Shown here piece by piece: positions 53,471 through 61,594 of a DNA stretch of 64,000 nucleotides. Positions within the stretch are counted from its first letter, which is position 1. The number at the start of each line of letters is the position of its first letter. The stretch comes from an uncultured Lachnospiraceae bacterium (GTDB lineage Bacteria; Bacillota; Clostridia; Lachnospirales; Lachnospiraceae): assembly GCA_934438085.1 (NCBI GenBank), contig CAKSBC010000009.1, positions 1-64,000 on the forward strand, in the 5' to 3' direction. A program made the translations under genes and the position numbers. The notes under the pieces were generated by a model. It did no database searches and was not told the origin of the DNA. It worked only from the letters and a program-made list of their open reading frames with translations.

Positions 53471-54667
53471 TCAGCCTTTAAGCAGACGGTAAATATTCGC
53501 AAGCTCTTTTCTGTCCCACAAAACCGGCACAGGATATAAAGGATTTGCTTCCTTATCTGCATATTTTGCAAGAGTTTTTATATCCTCTTCCTTTATCGCC
53601 TCTATCCTGTCAGGTATTCCGTATTTCTCGTTCATGGCCTCTATAGCCGATATGAATCTTTCCGCAAGAACGCCTGCATTCTCATCAGGCTCTCCTAAGC
53701 CTGCACAAAGCGCAAGCTTTGCAAGCTTTTTATCAATACATCTGCCGTAGCGTCTTAATACGATCGGCAGTATCACAGCATTCGTCCAACCGTGCGGCAG
53801 GTCATAAGCCCCGCTTAAGGCATGTGAAAGTGCATGAACATATCCGACATATGAACGTGTAAATGCTCTTCCTGCATAGTGTGCTGCCGCAAGCATTGCC
53901 CCTTCTGAGCTTGCGCTCTGATGCTTCACTGCCTGATCCAGATTCCTGAAAATGAGAAAAACCGCTTTTTCAGCCGCCGCACGCGTCTTCCTTGTCGTAG
54001 ATCTGCCAATATATGCCTCAACCGCATGTGTGAGTGCATCCAATCCCGTAGTAGCAGCTACAAAAGACGGTGAGCTGTGCACCATCGCCTGATCCAAAAC
54101 GGCATATTTAGGAATAAGCGGAAAATCATTTATTGCAAATTTATGTCTCGTCCTTCCGTCAACCACAACCGCCGCCAGCGTAGTCTCACTTCCTGTTCCG
54201 GCAGTAGTCGGTATCGCTATAAGAAGCGGCAGCTTTTTTCTCACCTTAAGTATGCCGCCCATTTTTGAAAGCGGTTTGTCAGGCCTTGCCTCTATTATTC
54301 CGCAGGCCTTTGCCAGATCCATCGGAGAACCGCCTCCAAAGGCTATGATAGAATCACAGCCTTTTGCAGCATAAAAATCATGCGCTTCCTCGCAAAGCGC
54401 TATGGTTGGGTTTGGAAATGCTCTGTCAAAGTAAGCATAATCCATTCCATTTTTATCAAGTGCCGCTTTAAGAGAATCCGGAAGCCCGAGTCCGGATATA
54501 TTGGCATCCGTAATAATAAGCGGTTTTTTCGCTCCTTCAGCCTTAAGTATTCCCGGGATAGCGACCACATGTCTTTCGATTCTCGGATCTTGGTAAGGAA
54601 GAAAAGGCAGTGCTATATGAAAGCATTTCTGAAATATACGGCAGTATATCTTTTTAAAAATATTCAT
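53471..54667 (-). CDS. Iron-containing alcohol dehydrogenase
   Basis: The ~398-residue enzyme interconverts an alcohol and aldehyde. It has GGGSPMDLAK (nucleotide-binding region), the TTAGTGSETT loop and the metal-binding His residues in TGLDALTHAVEAYI and HALSHALSGAYDLPHG. The N-terminal ~25 residues add a basic hydrophobic stretch absent in AdhE. The frame is open from 54703, but that reading overlaps the previous gene by 29 bp; ATG 54667 is 8 bp past its stop. It precedes the aldehyde dehydrogenase. Confidence 0.92.
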   Translation of the reverse strand: MNIFKKIYCRIFQKCFHIALPFLPYQDPRIERHVVAIPGILKAEGAKKPLIITDANISGLGLPDSLKAALDKNGMDYAYFDRAFPNPTIALCEEAHDFYAAKGCDSIIAFGGGSPMDLAKACGIIEARPDKPLSKMGGILKVRKKLPLLIAIPTTAGTGSETTLAAVVVDGRTRHKFAINDFPLIPKYAVLDQAMVHSSPSFVAATTGLDALTHAVEAYIGRSTTRKTRAAAEKAVFLIFRNLDQAVKHQSASSEGAMLAAAHYAGRAFTRSYVGYVHALSHALSGAYDLPHGWTNAVILPIVLRRYGRCIDKKLAKLALCAGLGEPDENAGVLAERFISAIEAMNEKYGIPDRIEAIKEEDIKTLAKYADKEANPLYPVPVLWDRKELANIYRLLKG

Positions 54668-54674
54668 CAGTCTT

Positions 54675-55319
54675 TTAATACTCCATTCTGACCGATACCT
54701 CAATGTTCGGATTTCCGGCTTTCACAGCATCTGCAAAACGCTTTCCGCAATCGGCATCGCCTGCAACAGAGCCGTAGTGTGTAGGTATGGCAAGCTTCGG
54801 CTCAATAATTAAAGCAAGCTCCGCGGCCTCTTTATCAGTCATCGTATATGTTCCTCCGCAAGGAAGCATAGCCGCATCGCATTTTATCTTTTTAATGTCA
54901 TCATTTATATCAGTATCACCTGCAACATAGTAGGTCGTATCATTCATAGTCACAAGATATCCCACCCATGCATTTTCCTTTGGATGAAACTGCTTTCCGA
55001 CATTATATGAAGCAATCGCACATATCTTTATATCATCGACCTCAAGCTCATCGCCTGGCTCCACAAGCTCTGTGTGCTCCCAGTCAATGCCGCTTTCTTC
55101 AAGTCTGTCCTTCATGGACGCAGGACAAATAAGAATCGTCATGTCATTTTTCAGCTTTGCAATGTCCTCAGGCGAAAAATGATCAAAATGCTCGTGTGTA
55201 ACAAATATAATATCTGCATCATGTGCAGCTTCATTTACATTATAAGGATCGAAATAAAGAATTTCCTTTCCCGCTATGCGTATACTGCTGTGTGTAAGTA
55301 CTCTTATCTCGTCAAACAT
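54675..55319 (-). CDS. MBL-fold metallo-hydrolase
   Basis: The 214-residue protein has the metallo-beta-lactamase motif VTHEHFDHFS (HxHxDH, about residues 39-48), a later AGDTD metal ligand segment and a C-terminal PTHYGS histidine. It resembles the UlaG/UPF0173 group. The frame is open from 55421, but ATG 55319 is chosen because AGGAG lies 5 nt before it and the family start (FDEIRVLTHSSIRI) follows at once. It leads the three-gene run into the dehydrogenases. Confidence 0.88.
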   Translation of the reverse strand: MFDEIRVLTHSSIRIAGKEILYFDPYNVNEAAHDADIIFVTHEHFDHFSPEDIAKLKNDMTILICPASMKDRLEESGIDWEHTELVEPGDELEVDDIKICAIASYNVGKQFHPKENAWVGYLVTMNDTTYYVAGDTDINDDIKKIKCDAAMLPCGGTYTMTDKEAAELALIIEPKLAIPTHYGSVAGDADCGKRFADAVKAGNPNIEVSVRMEY

Positions 55320-55606
55320 GGCAGCTCCTTTCTTCGTTATATAAAAGTCTACTATTGATAATACCCCTCTGAAAAGATCACTGTAATAAAACAAATTATT
55401 CATTGATTTGTTTTGTAACAATATTATGCAGTATTATTTCTGATTTGAAAAGATATCCGAGCTTACGCTGAACTTTGAAATTACAAATAAGCCTCTTTTG
55501 AAACATGAATTTATTGCATAACCGTATTTATGCGGCATTTTCGAGTGTTCGATCAGCTTGATTCTGACATGCTCGTATTTTATACTTTTCATATATTCAT
55601 GATGCT

Positions 55607-55648
55607 GATGCCAAGGGTCATACGCCTTCTCGCAGGCAAACCCGCATC
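55607..55648 (+). ncRNA. Candidate structured leader upstream of the siroheme-type gene
   Basis: Three nested helices stack: GATGC/GCATC (55607-55611, 55644-55648), GGGT/ACCC (55615-55618, 55640-55643) and GCCT/AGGC (55624-55627, 55634-55637), with 3-nt, 5-nt and 2-nt bulges. It ends ~56 nt before the ATG. It was compared by eye with cobalamin, ZTP and fluoride riboswitches and matches none; it may be a simple leader hairpin. Confidence 0.3.
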
Positions 55649-55704
55649 GGATGTCGGACTTTTGACACTTGTATCATATTCATTAGACCAACGGAGTTTT
55701 TGTT

Positions 55705-56361
55705 ATGCCGTATTTTCCGCTTTATATAAATATAGAAGAAAAAGACATTCTCATAGTCGGCGGAGGAAAAGTTGCCCTCAGAAAATGTGAGAAGCTACTG
55801 CCGTTTAAGCCGCGTATACATATTGTTGCGCCTGACATATGTGATGAGCTTGAGGCACTTTCACATAAATACCGTACCGCGTCCGCTGAGAATGCTCCCA
55901 AAATAAGCATTTACAGCAGAGCTTTTAGTGAAAAGGATCTCAATGATAAGGCTCTGTGCATAGCCGCTTCAGATGATAATATACTTAATCAGCATATAAG
56001 CAGGCTTTGTCGTGATATGTCCATACCTGTTAATGTCGTGGACTGCCCGGAGCTTTGCACATTTTTCTTTCCGGCTCTTATAAATGACGGCGAGCTTTCC
56101 GTTGGGATCTCCACCTCCGGAAAAAGTCCGGTGGCTGCACGTGAGCTTAAAAATCTGATAAGCGATGCGCTTCCGGAAAACATAGGTGATATAATAAGCT
56201 ATATGGGTGCTGTACGACCTCGTATCATTGAGCTCATCCCTGATATGAAAAAGCGCTCGGAGGCATTAACTAAAATATACTCAAAATGTCTTTTAAAACA
56301 CGGTGCTCTCGATTTGACTGAGCTTGAGGAAATGCTGGCGGCTTATATTGAAAGACTGTAG
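55705..56361 (+). CDS. Precorrin-2 dehydrogenase/ferrochelatase-like protein (CysG-N/Met8p)
   Basis: The 218-residue protein starts with the NAD-binding loop ILIVGGGKVALRKCEKL (from about residue 13) of siroheme synthase N-terminal domains. The segment GISTSGKSPVAARELKNLIS (about 135-154) matches the active-site and dimer region. It would oxidise precorrin-2 and insert iron to make siroheme. It has no methyltransferase half and no other tetrapyrrole genes are seen nearby. GGAG lies 8 nt before the ATG. Confidence 0.9.
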   Translation: MPYFPLYINIEEKDILIVGGGKVALRKCEKLLPFKPRIHIVAPDICDELEALSHKYRTASAENAPKISIYSRAFSEKDLNDKALCIAASDDNILNQHISRLCRDMSIPVNVVDCPELCTFFFPALINDGELSVGISTSGKSPVAARELKNLISDALPENIGDIISYMGAVRPRIIELIPDMKKRSEALTKIYSKCLLKHGALDLTELEEMLAAYIERL

Positions 56362-56440
56362 ATTGACTATAAGTCAAGCTGTGAAGCCAAAATCGTAAAT
56401 TCACGCTGTTATCGCAATGCTTAAAAGGGGGAACAGATTC

Positions 56441-57181
56441 ATGAATGAAATTGAAGCCTTAAAAAAATGGATAGATGAAAGTGATAATATAGTATTTTTC
56501 GGCGGTGCAGGCGTATCGACCGAAAGTGGTATTCCCGACTTCAGAAGCGTTGACGGACTTTACAATCAGAAATATGATTATCCGCCGGAAACCATTCTGA
56601 GCCACACCTTTTTTATGCATGATCCTGAAGCATTTTACAAATTCTATCGTGACAAGCTCATAGTTCACGATGTTAAGCCGAATAAGGCGCATATCGCACT
56701 TGCAGAGCTTGAACGCATGGGAAAACTAAAGGCTATAGTAACTCAAAACATTGACGGACTGCATCAGGCTGCCGGAAGCAAAAAGGTCTTTGAGCTTCAC
56801 GGATCAACGCTCAGGAATCATTGCATGAACTGCGGCAAATTCTACGGCGTTGAAGCTATAGAAAACTCAGATGGTATCCCGCGCTGTGAATGCGGCGGCA
56901 TCATAAAGCCTGACGTTGTTTTATATGAGGAGGCGCTTGACGATTTCGTCATGTCCGAATCCCTTAAATATATATCAGAATGCGACATGCTCATTATCGG
57001 AGGCACCTCGCTCAATGTCTATCCGGCTGCCGGACTCATAAACTATTATAAGGGACATAAGCTCGTGCTTTTAAACCGTGGAGAAACACCTTACGACAAC
57101 AGAGCTGACCTTATAATCCGTGATAAGATCGGTGAAGTGCTTTCATCAGTTGTTGATGCTGACTATTCAAGTATAGCTTAA
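56441..57181 (+). CDS. NAD-dependent protein deacylase (sirtuin)
   Basis: The 246-residue enzyme removes acyl groups from lysines using NAD. It has FGGAGVSTESGIPDFRS (about residues 20-36), the TQNIDGLHQAAGS motif with the catalytic His region, and the zinc cysteines in CMNCGKF and CECGG. The frame is open from 56417, but ATG 56441 has AGGGGG 9 nt upstream. It follows the siroheme-type gene by ~80 bp. Confidence 0.95.
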   Translation: MNEIEALKKWIDESDNIVFFGGAGVSTESGIPDFRSVDGLYNQKYDYPPETILSHTFFMHDPEAFYKFYRDKLIVHDVKPNKAHIALAELERMGKLKAIVTQNIDGLHQAAGSKKVFELHGSTLRNHCMNCGKFYGVEAIENSDGIPRCECGGIIKPDVVLYEEALDDFVMSESLKYISECDMLIIGGTSLNVYPAAGLINYYKGHKLVLLNRGETPYDNRADLIIRDKIGEVLSSVVDADYSSIA

Positions 57182-57207
57182 TACCTCGGTTTGTCATTTT
57201 ATACATA

Positions 57208-57245
57208 TACGGCATGCTTTTATCGGCATGCCGTACAAATTTTGG
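57208..57245 (+). terminator. Terminator after the sirtuin gene
   Basis: A perfect 10-bp stem (57208-57217 with 57226-57235) with an 8-nt loop is followed by a modestly T-rich tract on the plus strand. Confidence 0.7.
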
Positions 57246-57328
57246 CTTTGTTTAGTTTTTCTGCCTAAAATTGGTTAGATTTTGGTTAAATTTTTCCTGC
57301 TGCAAAATTTTTTATATTGAAAAACATC

Positions 57329-57358
57329 TTGACACAGGTCATACTTATCAAGTATACT
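57329..57358 (+). promoter_or_regulatory. Promoter of the tRNA-Asn/tRNA-Glu unit
   Basis: A perfect TTGACA (57329-57334) and TATACT (57353-57358) are 18 bp apart, followed 22 nt later by tRNA-Asn. Confidence 0.75.
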
Positions 57359-57380
57359 TTTTACGCTGTCGATTGACACA

Positions 57381-57456
57381 CGCCTCAATAGCTCAGTTGG
57401 TTAGAGCATCTGACTGTTAATCAGGGGGTCCCAGGTTCAAGTCCTGGTTGGGGCGT
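57381..57456 (+). tRNA. tRNA-Asn (anticodon GTT)
   Basis: The acceptor CGCCTCA pairs with TGGGGCG (one G-U). The D arm, anticodon stem with loop CTGTTAA and T arm CCAGG-TTCAAGT-CCTGG are all intact. The anticodon GTT reads AAC/AAU. No CCA is encoded. Confidence 0.95.
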
Positions 57457-57461
57457 TTTTT

Positions 57462-57533
57462 GGCGCCATGGTCAAGCGGTCAAGACACCACCCTTTCACG
57501 GTGGTAACACGAGTTCGATTCTCGTTGGCGTCA
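57462..57533 (+). tRNA. tRNA-Glu (anticodon TTC)
   Basis: The acceptor GGCGCCA pairs with TGGCGTC (one G-U), the anticodon loop is CTTTCAC (TTC, glutamate) and the T arm is ACGAG/CTCGT. It lies 5 nt after tRNA-Asn. Its 3' end, from 57517 on, is duplicated 137 bp downstream. No CCA is encoded. Confidence 0.95.
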
Positions 57534-57589
57534 CTAAAGACATTCACCTTGTGTGGATGTCTTTTTTCTTTACCTCGAATCGAACTCGT
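57517..57589 (+). repeat. tRNA-Glu 3'-end repeat, copy 1
   Basis: This 73-bp unit covers the last 17 nt of tRNA-Glu and 56 bp downstream, including a T-run. Its end (CGAATCGAACTCGT) is the reverse complement of the tRNA T arm, so the RNA could fold back on the tRNA. It matches copy 2 at about 65 of 73 positions. Confidence 0.9.
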
Positions 57590-57653
57590 GTTTCCTTTCG
57601 GTCCAGATAGAACCCTTTCAGGTTCTATCTGAAGGACACCTGCGGTGTCCCAG

Positions 57654-57726
57654 GATTCTCGTTGGCGTCACTAAAGGCATTCACTTCATGTCGATGTCTT
57701 TTTTCGTTATCCCGAATCGAACTCGT
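57654..57726 (+). repeat. tRNA-Glu 3'-end repeat, copy 2
   Basis: This copy is also 73 bp and carries the same T arm/acceptor 3' half, T-run and inverted T arm. The 64 bp before it (57590-57653) hold a 10-bp hairpin (57605-57614 with 57621-57630) with a CTTTCA loop like the tRNA-Glu anticodon loop, and a 7-bp hairpin (57634-57640 with 57644-57650). It looks like a rearranged, non-functional tRNA-Glu. Confidence 0.88.
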
Positions 57727-57759
57727 TATTTTTTTTCTAAAGCAATAGCCTACTTATAA

Positions 57760-57795
57760 TAGAAAAGTGTGAAAAGTTGCAAAAATCTATTCCAA
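57760..57795 (+). repeat. 36-bp direct repeat, copy 1
   Basis: This is the upstream copy of a 36-bp AT-rich direct repeat that differs from copy 2 at one position. The region between the copies is non-coding. Confidence 0.85.
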
Positions 57796-57846
57796 AACAT
57801 GTCAAGACCTCTTGATTTTTCAGGCCCTTAATAGTTAATATAAGAA

Positions 57847-57882
57847 TAGAAAAATGTGAAAAGTTGCAAAAATCTATTCCAA
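57847..57882 (+). repeat. 36-bp direct repeat, copy 2
   Basis: This copy abuts the AAGGAGG ribosome site of the DUF4143-type ATPase gene. Repeat spacing is 87 bp, close to eight helical turns. It could be a regulator-binding site or a duplication left by insertion of the gene. Confidence 0.85.
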
Positions 57883-57895
57883 GGAGGATGATTCC

Positions 57896-59191
57896 ATGGA
57901 AATTCGCAGAGATTTATATCTGGATAAACTGATAAAAAGAAAAAATAATGGCCTGATTAAGGTAATTACCGGCATTCGTAGATGCGGTAAATCTTATTTG
58001 TTGAATAAGCTTTTTTACCATTACTTATTAGATAGCGGTGTAGACGCTGACCACATTATCAGGTTTGCCTTTGATTCTGCTGACGACCTCTATCTTATTG
58101 GTGAGAGCCTGATTCAGATTGAAAAGGAAAAGCGTGGCGTTAATCCGGAAAAGTTCATGGCATATATACGTTCGAAGGTTCAAGACGATGGAATATATTA
58201 TCTGCTTTTGGATGAAATTCAGATGCTAGACTGCTTTGAATCTGTATTAAACGGGTATCTTCGCAAAGAAAATATGGCTGTATTTGTAACCGGAAGTAAT
58301 GCAAAACTTTTGTCGAAAGATATTGCTACCGAATTTGCCGGGCGTGGTGATGAGATCCATATGTATCCTCTTAGTTTCGCTGAGTTTATGACCGTCTATA
58401 ACGGCGATAAATATACCGGACTTTCTGAGTATATGCTGTATGGCGGCATTCCGCTGATTGTTCTTCGCGATGGTGCAAATGATAAGGCGGTTGCTTTGCA
58501 AAATCTATTCAACGAAATTTACATTAGGGATATAACCAAGCGAAACCGTGTGAAAAATATTGGTGAGCTTGAAGATCTGCTTAACATCCTCTCATCAGCC
58601 ATAGGTTCACTGACGAATCCGGAGAAGCTGAGAAATACTTTCAAAACTGTAAAGAAATCCAAAATTACTTCCGCAACAATCAAGAAATATCTGGATTATT
58701 TTGAGGATTCTTTCTTAATTGAATCTGCACAGCGTTATGACATCAAAGGGAAGGCATATATTGAAACTCCAAAGAAATATTACTTTTCTGATTTAGGCCT
58801 TCGTAATGCCAGAATCAACTTCCGCCAGTTTGAGCAGACGCATTCCATGGAGAACGTTATCTACAATGAGCTTCGTATGCGTGGTTACAGTGTGGACGTA
58901 GGTGTTGTTCCTGTAGCAGAAAAGGACAGCGTTGGTAAGGTTTCCCGTAAAAATTTAGAGGTTGATTTTGTTTGTAACCTGGGTTCTACAAGATATTATA
59001 TTCAATCCGCATATTCCCTGCCTGATGAAGCAAAGCGCATTCAGGAAACCAGGCCATTCAGAAAGATTGATGATTCTTTCAAGAAAATCGTTATCACAAA
59101 AGATATTGTTCAACCATATTATGATGAATATGGTATCCTGACTGTAAATATCTATGATTTCTTGCTTGATCAGAAGTGTCTTGAAAAATAA
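57896..59191 (+). CDS. ATP-binding protein with DUF4143 (AAA_14 type)
   Basis: The 431-residue protein has Walker A GIRRCGKSYLL (about residues 24-34), Walker B YYLLLDEIQML and a sensor VFVTGSN. A C-terminal DUF4143/nuclease-like part (about 200-400) contains LEVDFVCN. These proteins are frequent, often multi-copy, in anaerobe genomes and of unknown role. It has a strong GGAGG site and lies in the accessory-looking stretch beside the tRNA duplication, before a RhuM remnant. Length is normal. Confidence 0.88.
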   Translation: MEIRRDLYLDKLIKRKNNGLIKVITGIRRCGKSYLLNKLFYHYLLDSGVDADHIIRFAFDSADDLYLIGESLIQIEKEKRGVNPEKFMAYIRSKVQDDGIYYLLLDEIQMLDCFESVLNGYLRKENMAVFVTGSNAKLLSKDIATEFAGRGDEIHMYPLSFAEFMTVYNGDKYTGLSEYMLYGGIPLIVLRDGANDKAVALQNLFNEIYIRDITKRNRVKNIGELEDLLNILSSAIGSLTNPEKLRNTFKTVKKSKITSATIKKYLDYFEDSFLIESAQRYDIKGKAYIETPKKYYFSDLGLRNARINFRQFEQTHSMENVIYNELRMRGYSVDVGVVPVAEKDSVGKVSRKNLEVDFVCNLGSTRYYIQSAYSLPDEAKRIQETRPFRKIDDSFKKIVITKDIVQPYYDEYGILTVNIYDFLLDQKCLEK

Positions 59192-59234
59192 ATAGGATAT
59201 TTAGTCTAATATTTGTCTATTCGGAGCGATATGA

Positions 59235-59594
59235 ATGACTGAAAACAAGAATACAAAATTGCAGATCCGAAACAGCACGGTGGATTTTCTTGTATTTACA
59301 AAGGATGCCCACGAGGATGGTATTGAAGTTCGTGTTCAGAATCACGATGTATGGCTGACACAAAAAGCGATTGGACAGCTTTTCGATGTAGACAGAAGCG
59401 TTGTCACAAAACATTTGAAAAACATCTATGAAAGCGGTGAATTGTCCGAGAACTCAACTTGTGCAAATTTTGCACAAGTTGCGGATAATGGAAAAACCTT
59501 TGCAGAAAGTGAATTTGACCGTCTTGTTGCCAGCACAGAAGAAAAAATGACTAAAGACAGAAAATCCCGTTATCAGCCATATCATAGCCGATAA
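59235..59594 (+). pseudogene. RhuM-family protein with a large internal deletion
   Basis: The first ~85 residues (LQIRNSTVDFLVFT, then WLTQKAIGQLFDVDRSVVTKHLKNIYESGEL) match the N-terminal helix-turn-helix part of RhuM proteins, normally ~330 residues. At about residue 90 it jumps to AESEFDRLVAS, which resembles the normal C-terminal end. The last ~10 codons are encoded by a hairpin. So about 200 residues are missing in frame. GGAG lies 8 nt before the ATG. It might still make a short DNA-binding protein. The 27-bp palindrome at 59455-59481 lies inside it. Confidence 0.75.
59455..59481 (+). repeat. 27-bp palindrome inside the RhuM remnant
   Basis: Thirteen bases on each side of a single central base pair perfectly (59455-59467 with 59469-59481). 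It encodes the STCANFAQV segment, and similar ANFAQV-type segments recur in RhuM-like proteins, so it may reflect the family's codons. Confidence 0.85.
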
Positions 59595-59602
59595 CTGGAT
59601 TT
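59562..59602. terminator. Terminator-like hairpin at the RhuM remnant's end
   Basis: AAATCCCGTTATC (59562-59574) pairs with GATAACTGGATTT (59590-59602) with one mismatch. The first 17 nt from 59561 are identical to those of the patatin terminator at 61595-61637. Confidence 0.5.
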
Positions 59603-59751
59603 CGTTTAAGCATATACAAGTTCTGTTAAACTAGTTTCTTCATCACAGTTGCAGATACTGTTCATACAGCGTATCCATTCCTTCAGCACTGCCTAAGCGA
59701 TGCTGATTTTCACTCTTAGTGATTAGTTTTTAAGATTTCTGATGCCTGAAA

Positions 59752-59883
59752 TCATTTCACAGGCAAAGATAAGTGACGTTCCGGTTCCCCGTGTACGTTT
59801 TTATTACACTCGTACACCAAGGAATAACCTGTACCTTCTTCAAAATTGACTGCAAATTTTCCGGTTTTAAGTTTAATCCTGAA
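59752..59883 (-). pseudogene. Remnant of a duplicated pilin gene, 3' end only
   Basis: A 43-codon open stretch ends at TGA 59752-59754 and directly follows an in-frame stop at 59884-59886. Its translation (LKTGKFAVNF, then GYSLVYECNKNVHGEPERHL) aligns with the C-terminus of the neighbouring full pilin (LKAGSIWVAE, then GYNILYSCKANHPECQLIL), sharing LK-G, GY-L-Y-C, H-E and a final L-LP. No start or leader peptide is left, so it looks like the tail of a second pilin gene. Confidence 0.6.
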
Positions 59884-59902
59884 TTATTCATTATAATGTC
59901 TA

Positions 59903-60292
59903 TTATTGTAAATCAAGCGGCAGGATAAGCTGGCATTCCGGATGGTTTGCTTTACAAGAATATAAAATATTATATCCTTTATTCTTGTCTTCTTCTGCCA
60001 CCCATATAGATCCGGCCTTAAGATGAATAGTTTGACCTGAAAGCTCAAATAAGGTTAACCCAGTAGGAGACATAGTAATTTCATGAAGATAACTGCCATT
60101 TACCTTTTCTGTTTCTAAGAATTCATATTGAAGTTGGGAATAATAGCTTCGCACATTAGTCCAATCCACAGCAACTCTTACTCTGTGTAATTTTGCCGCA
60201 TAGATAGGTATTACAATAGCTACCATTACTCCGATAATGGCGACAACGATCAATAATTCTGCAATTGTAAATCCCTTTTTCTTATTTTTCAT
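59903..60292 (-). CDS. Type IV pilin-like prepilin (GspG/PulG-like)
   Basis: The 129-residue protein has the class III leader MKNKKKGFTIAELLIVVAIIGV, with cleavage expected after Gly7 and Glu at the +5 position, then the long hydrophobic helix. The C-terminal part has a Cys pair (CKANHPEC) likely to form a disulfide. It differs from the Flp class of the Tad locus and has no assembly genes beside it, so it would depend on machinery elsewhere. A decayed copy lies downstream. Confidence 0.85.
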   Translation of the reverse strand: MKNKKKGFTIAELLIVVAIIGVMVAIVIPIYAAKLHRVRVAVDWTNVRSYYSQLQYEFLETEKVNGSYLHEITMSPTGLTLFELSGQTIHLKAGSIWVAEEDKNKGYNILYSCKANHPECQLILPLDLQ

Positions 60293-60636
60293 GCGTGAAT
60301 TATATCAAATATACCCATAAAGCACAAAACGTAATACTGCTCAAAATTTAGAATTGATACAATTCGATTTTTGTAATTCACGCCTAAGATAACATTTACC
60401 CTATCTCTTTTCCGCTGATAACATTTCCCTCGAACACTACGCTCTCAGGCATAACGTTTTTACTCATAATTCATTCTCAAAAATCACATCCCTATTCTGA
60501 TCAACTGAATCATCGCTTATTATTTATTTTTACACATGTTTTATTTTTCTTGAATTTTGACTTATAATAGCTAAACAGCTTGTTGAAAGTTCAATAAGTG
60601 AAATGACTTTTCGGAAATATTTTAGGAGCATTATAT
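60293..60636. other. Intergenic region between the pilin and the patatin-like gene
   Basis: Ten-bp inverted repeats (60293-60302 and 60374-60383) flank the pilin leader. A 23-codon frame runs on the minus strand (60396-60467), too short to judge. A TATAAT (60563-60568) and an 8-bp hairpin (60579-60598) precede the patatin gene, likely its promoter and leader. Confidence 0.4.
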
Positions 60637-61584
60637 ATGGCTTTAGATAATCTAAAAAATACTAATACTGCTGTTTCAGAGACAGATACTATTGCTGTCA
60701 CAGCAGACGAAGCTCAGCATGAAAATGTTCGCCGCGGCCTTGTTATGGAGGGCGGCGCAATGCGAGGACTTTTTACCTGCGGTGTAATCGATGCATTTAT
60801 GGAAAACCACATAGATTTTGACGGTGCGGTAGGAACAAGTGCCGGTGCAACCTTTGGCTGCAATATCAAATCAAGGCAGATAGGCCGAGCGCTTCGCTAC
60901 AATAAGCGTTTTTGCTCGGATAAGCGTTATGCCAGCATTAGTTCTCTTATAAAAACCGGTGATCTGTTCAGCTCAGAGTTCTGCTATCACGACATACCGT
61001 TTATATATGATCTCTGGGATGAAAAAGCTTTCATGAACAACCCGATGGAATTTTACACAGTAAGCACGGATGTGGAAAGCGGAAGACCGGTCTACTATAA
61101 ATGCTATAAAGGTGATGAGAATGACATCAAATGGATACAGGCCTCTGCTTCAATGCCTCTGCTTGCGAATATAATGGAAATAAACGGCAGAAAGCTTTTG
61201 GACGGTGGTATAGGTGATTCCATTGCCATAAAATTCATGCAAAAGCAGGGATATGCCAAGAACGTGGTGATACTTACCCAGCCTAAGGGCTTCGTAAAAA
61301 AACCGAATCCAATGATGCCCGCAATAAAGGCTAAATATCATAAATATCCGGAATTTATAAAGGCTGCGGAAAACCGTCATATCCGTTATAATGCCACACT
61401 TAAATATATAGAGGAGCAGGAGGTGCTTGGCAATGTTTATGCCATCCGTCCGCCTAAAACTCTGGATATCGGCAAGATGGAGCGTGATCCGGATGAGCTT
61501 CAGAGAGTCTATGATATCGGACATGAAACCGCTCTTTCCTGCATAGAAGACATAAGAAAAAATGGTTTCTGCAAAACAGTGTAA
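60637..61584 (+). CDS. Patatin-like phospholipase
   Basis: The 315-residue protein carries the patatin signature: oxyanion-hole GGAMRGLF, nucleophile elbow GTSAGA (Ser about residue 71), and the DGG motif with the catalytic Asp (LLDGGIGD, about residue 190). It probably hydrolyses membrane lipids. It resembles the YjjU group and has no signal peptide. A ~30-residue polar N-terminal tail precedes the domain. AGGAG is 8 nt before the ATG. Confidence 0.93.
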   Translation: MALDNLKNTNTAVSETDTIAVTADEAQHENVRRGLVMEGGAMRGLFTCGVIDAFMENHIDFDGAVGTSAGATFGCNIKSRQIGRALRYNKRFCSDKRYASISSLIKTGDLFSSEFCYHDIPFIYDLWDEKAFMNNPMEFYTVSTDVESGRPVYYKCYKGDENDIKWIQASASMPLLANIMEINGRKLLDGGIGDSIAIKFMQKQGYAKNVVILTQPKGFVKKPNPMMPAIKAKYHKYPEFIKAAENRHIRYNATLKYIEEQEVLGNVYAIRPPKTLDIGKMERDPDELQRVYDIGHETALSCIEDIRKNGFCKTV

Positions 61585-61594
61585 AGGATAAGTT

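Noticed and set aside
55530..55790. 86-codon plus-strand frame before and into the siroheme-type gene
   Set aside because: It overlaps the real gene in another frame and has no ribosome site or recognisable domain.
57540..57895. CRISPR array
   Set aside because: There are only two copies each of two different repeats, with unequal non-spacer sequence between them; one is plainly tRNA-derived.
57462..60400. Integrated prophage or conjugative element at tRNA-Glu
   Set aside because: No integrase, recombinase, structural or transfer gene is present; only a possible remnant can be supported.
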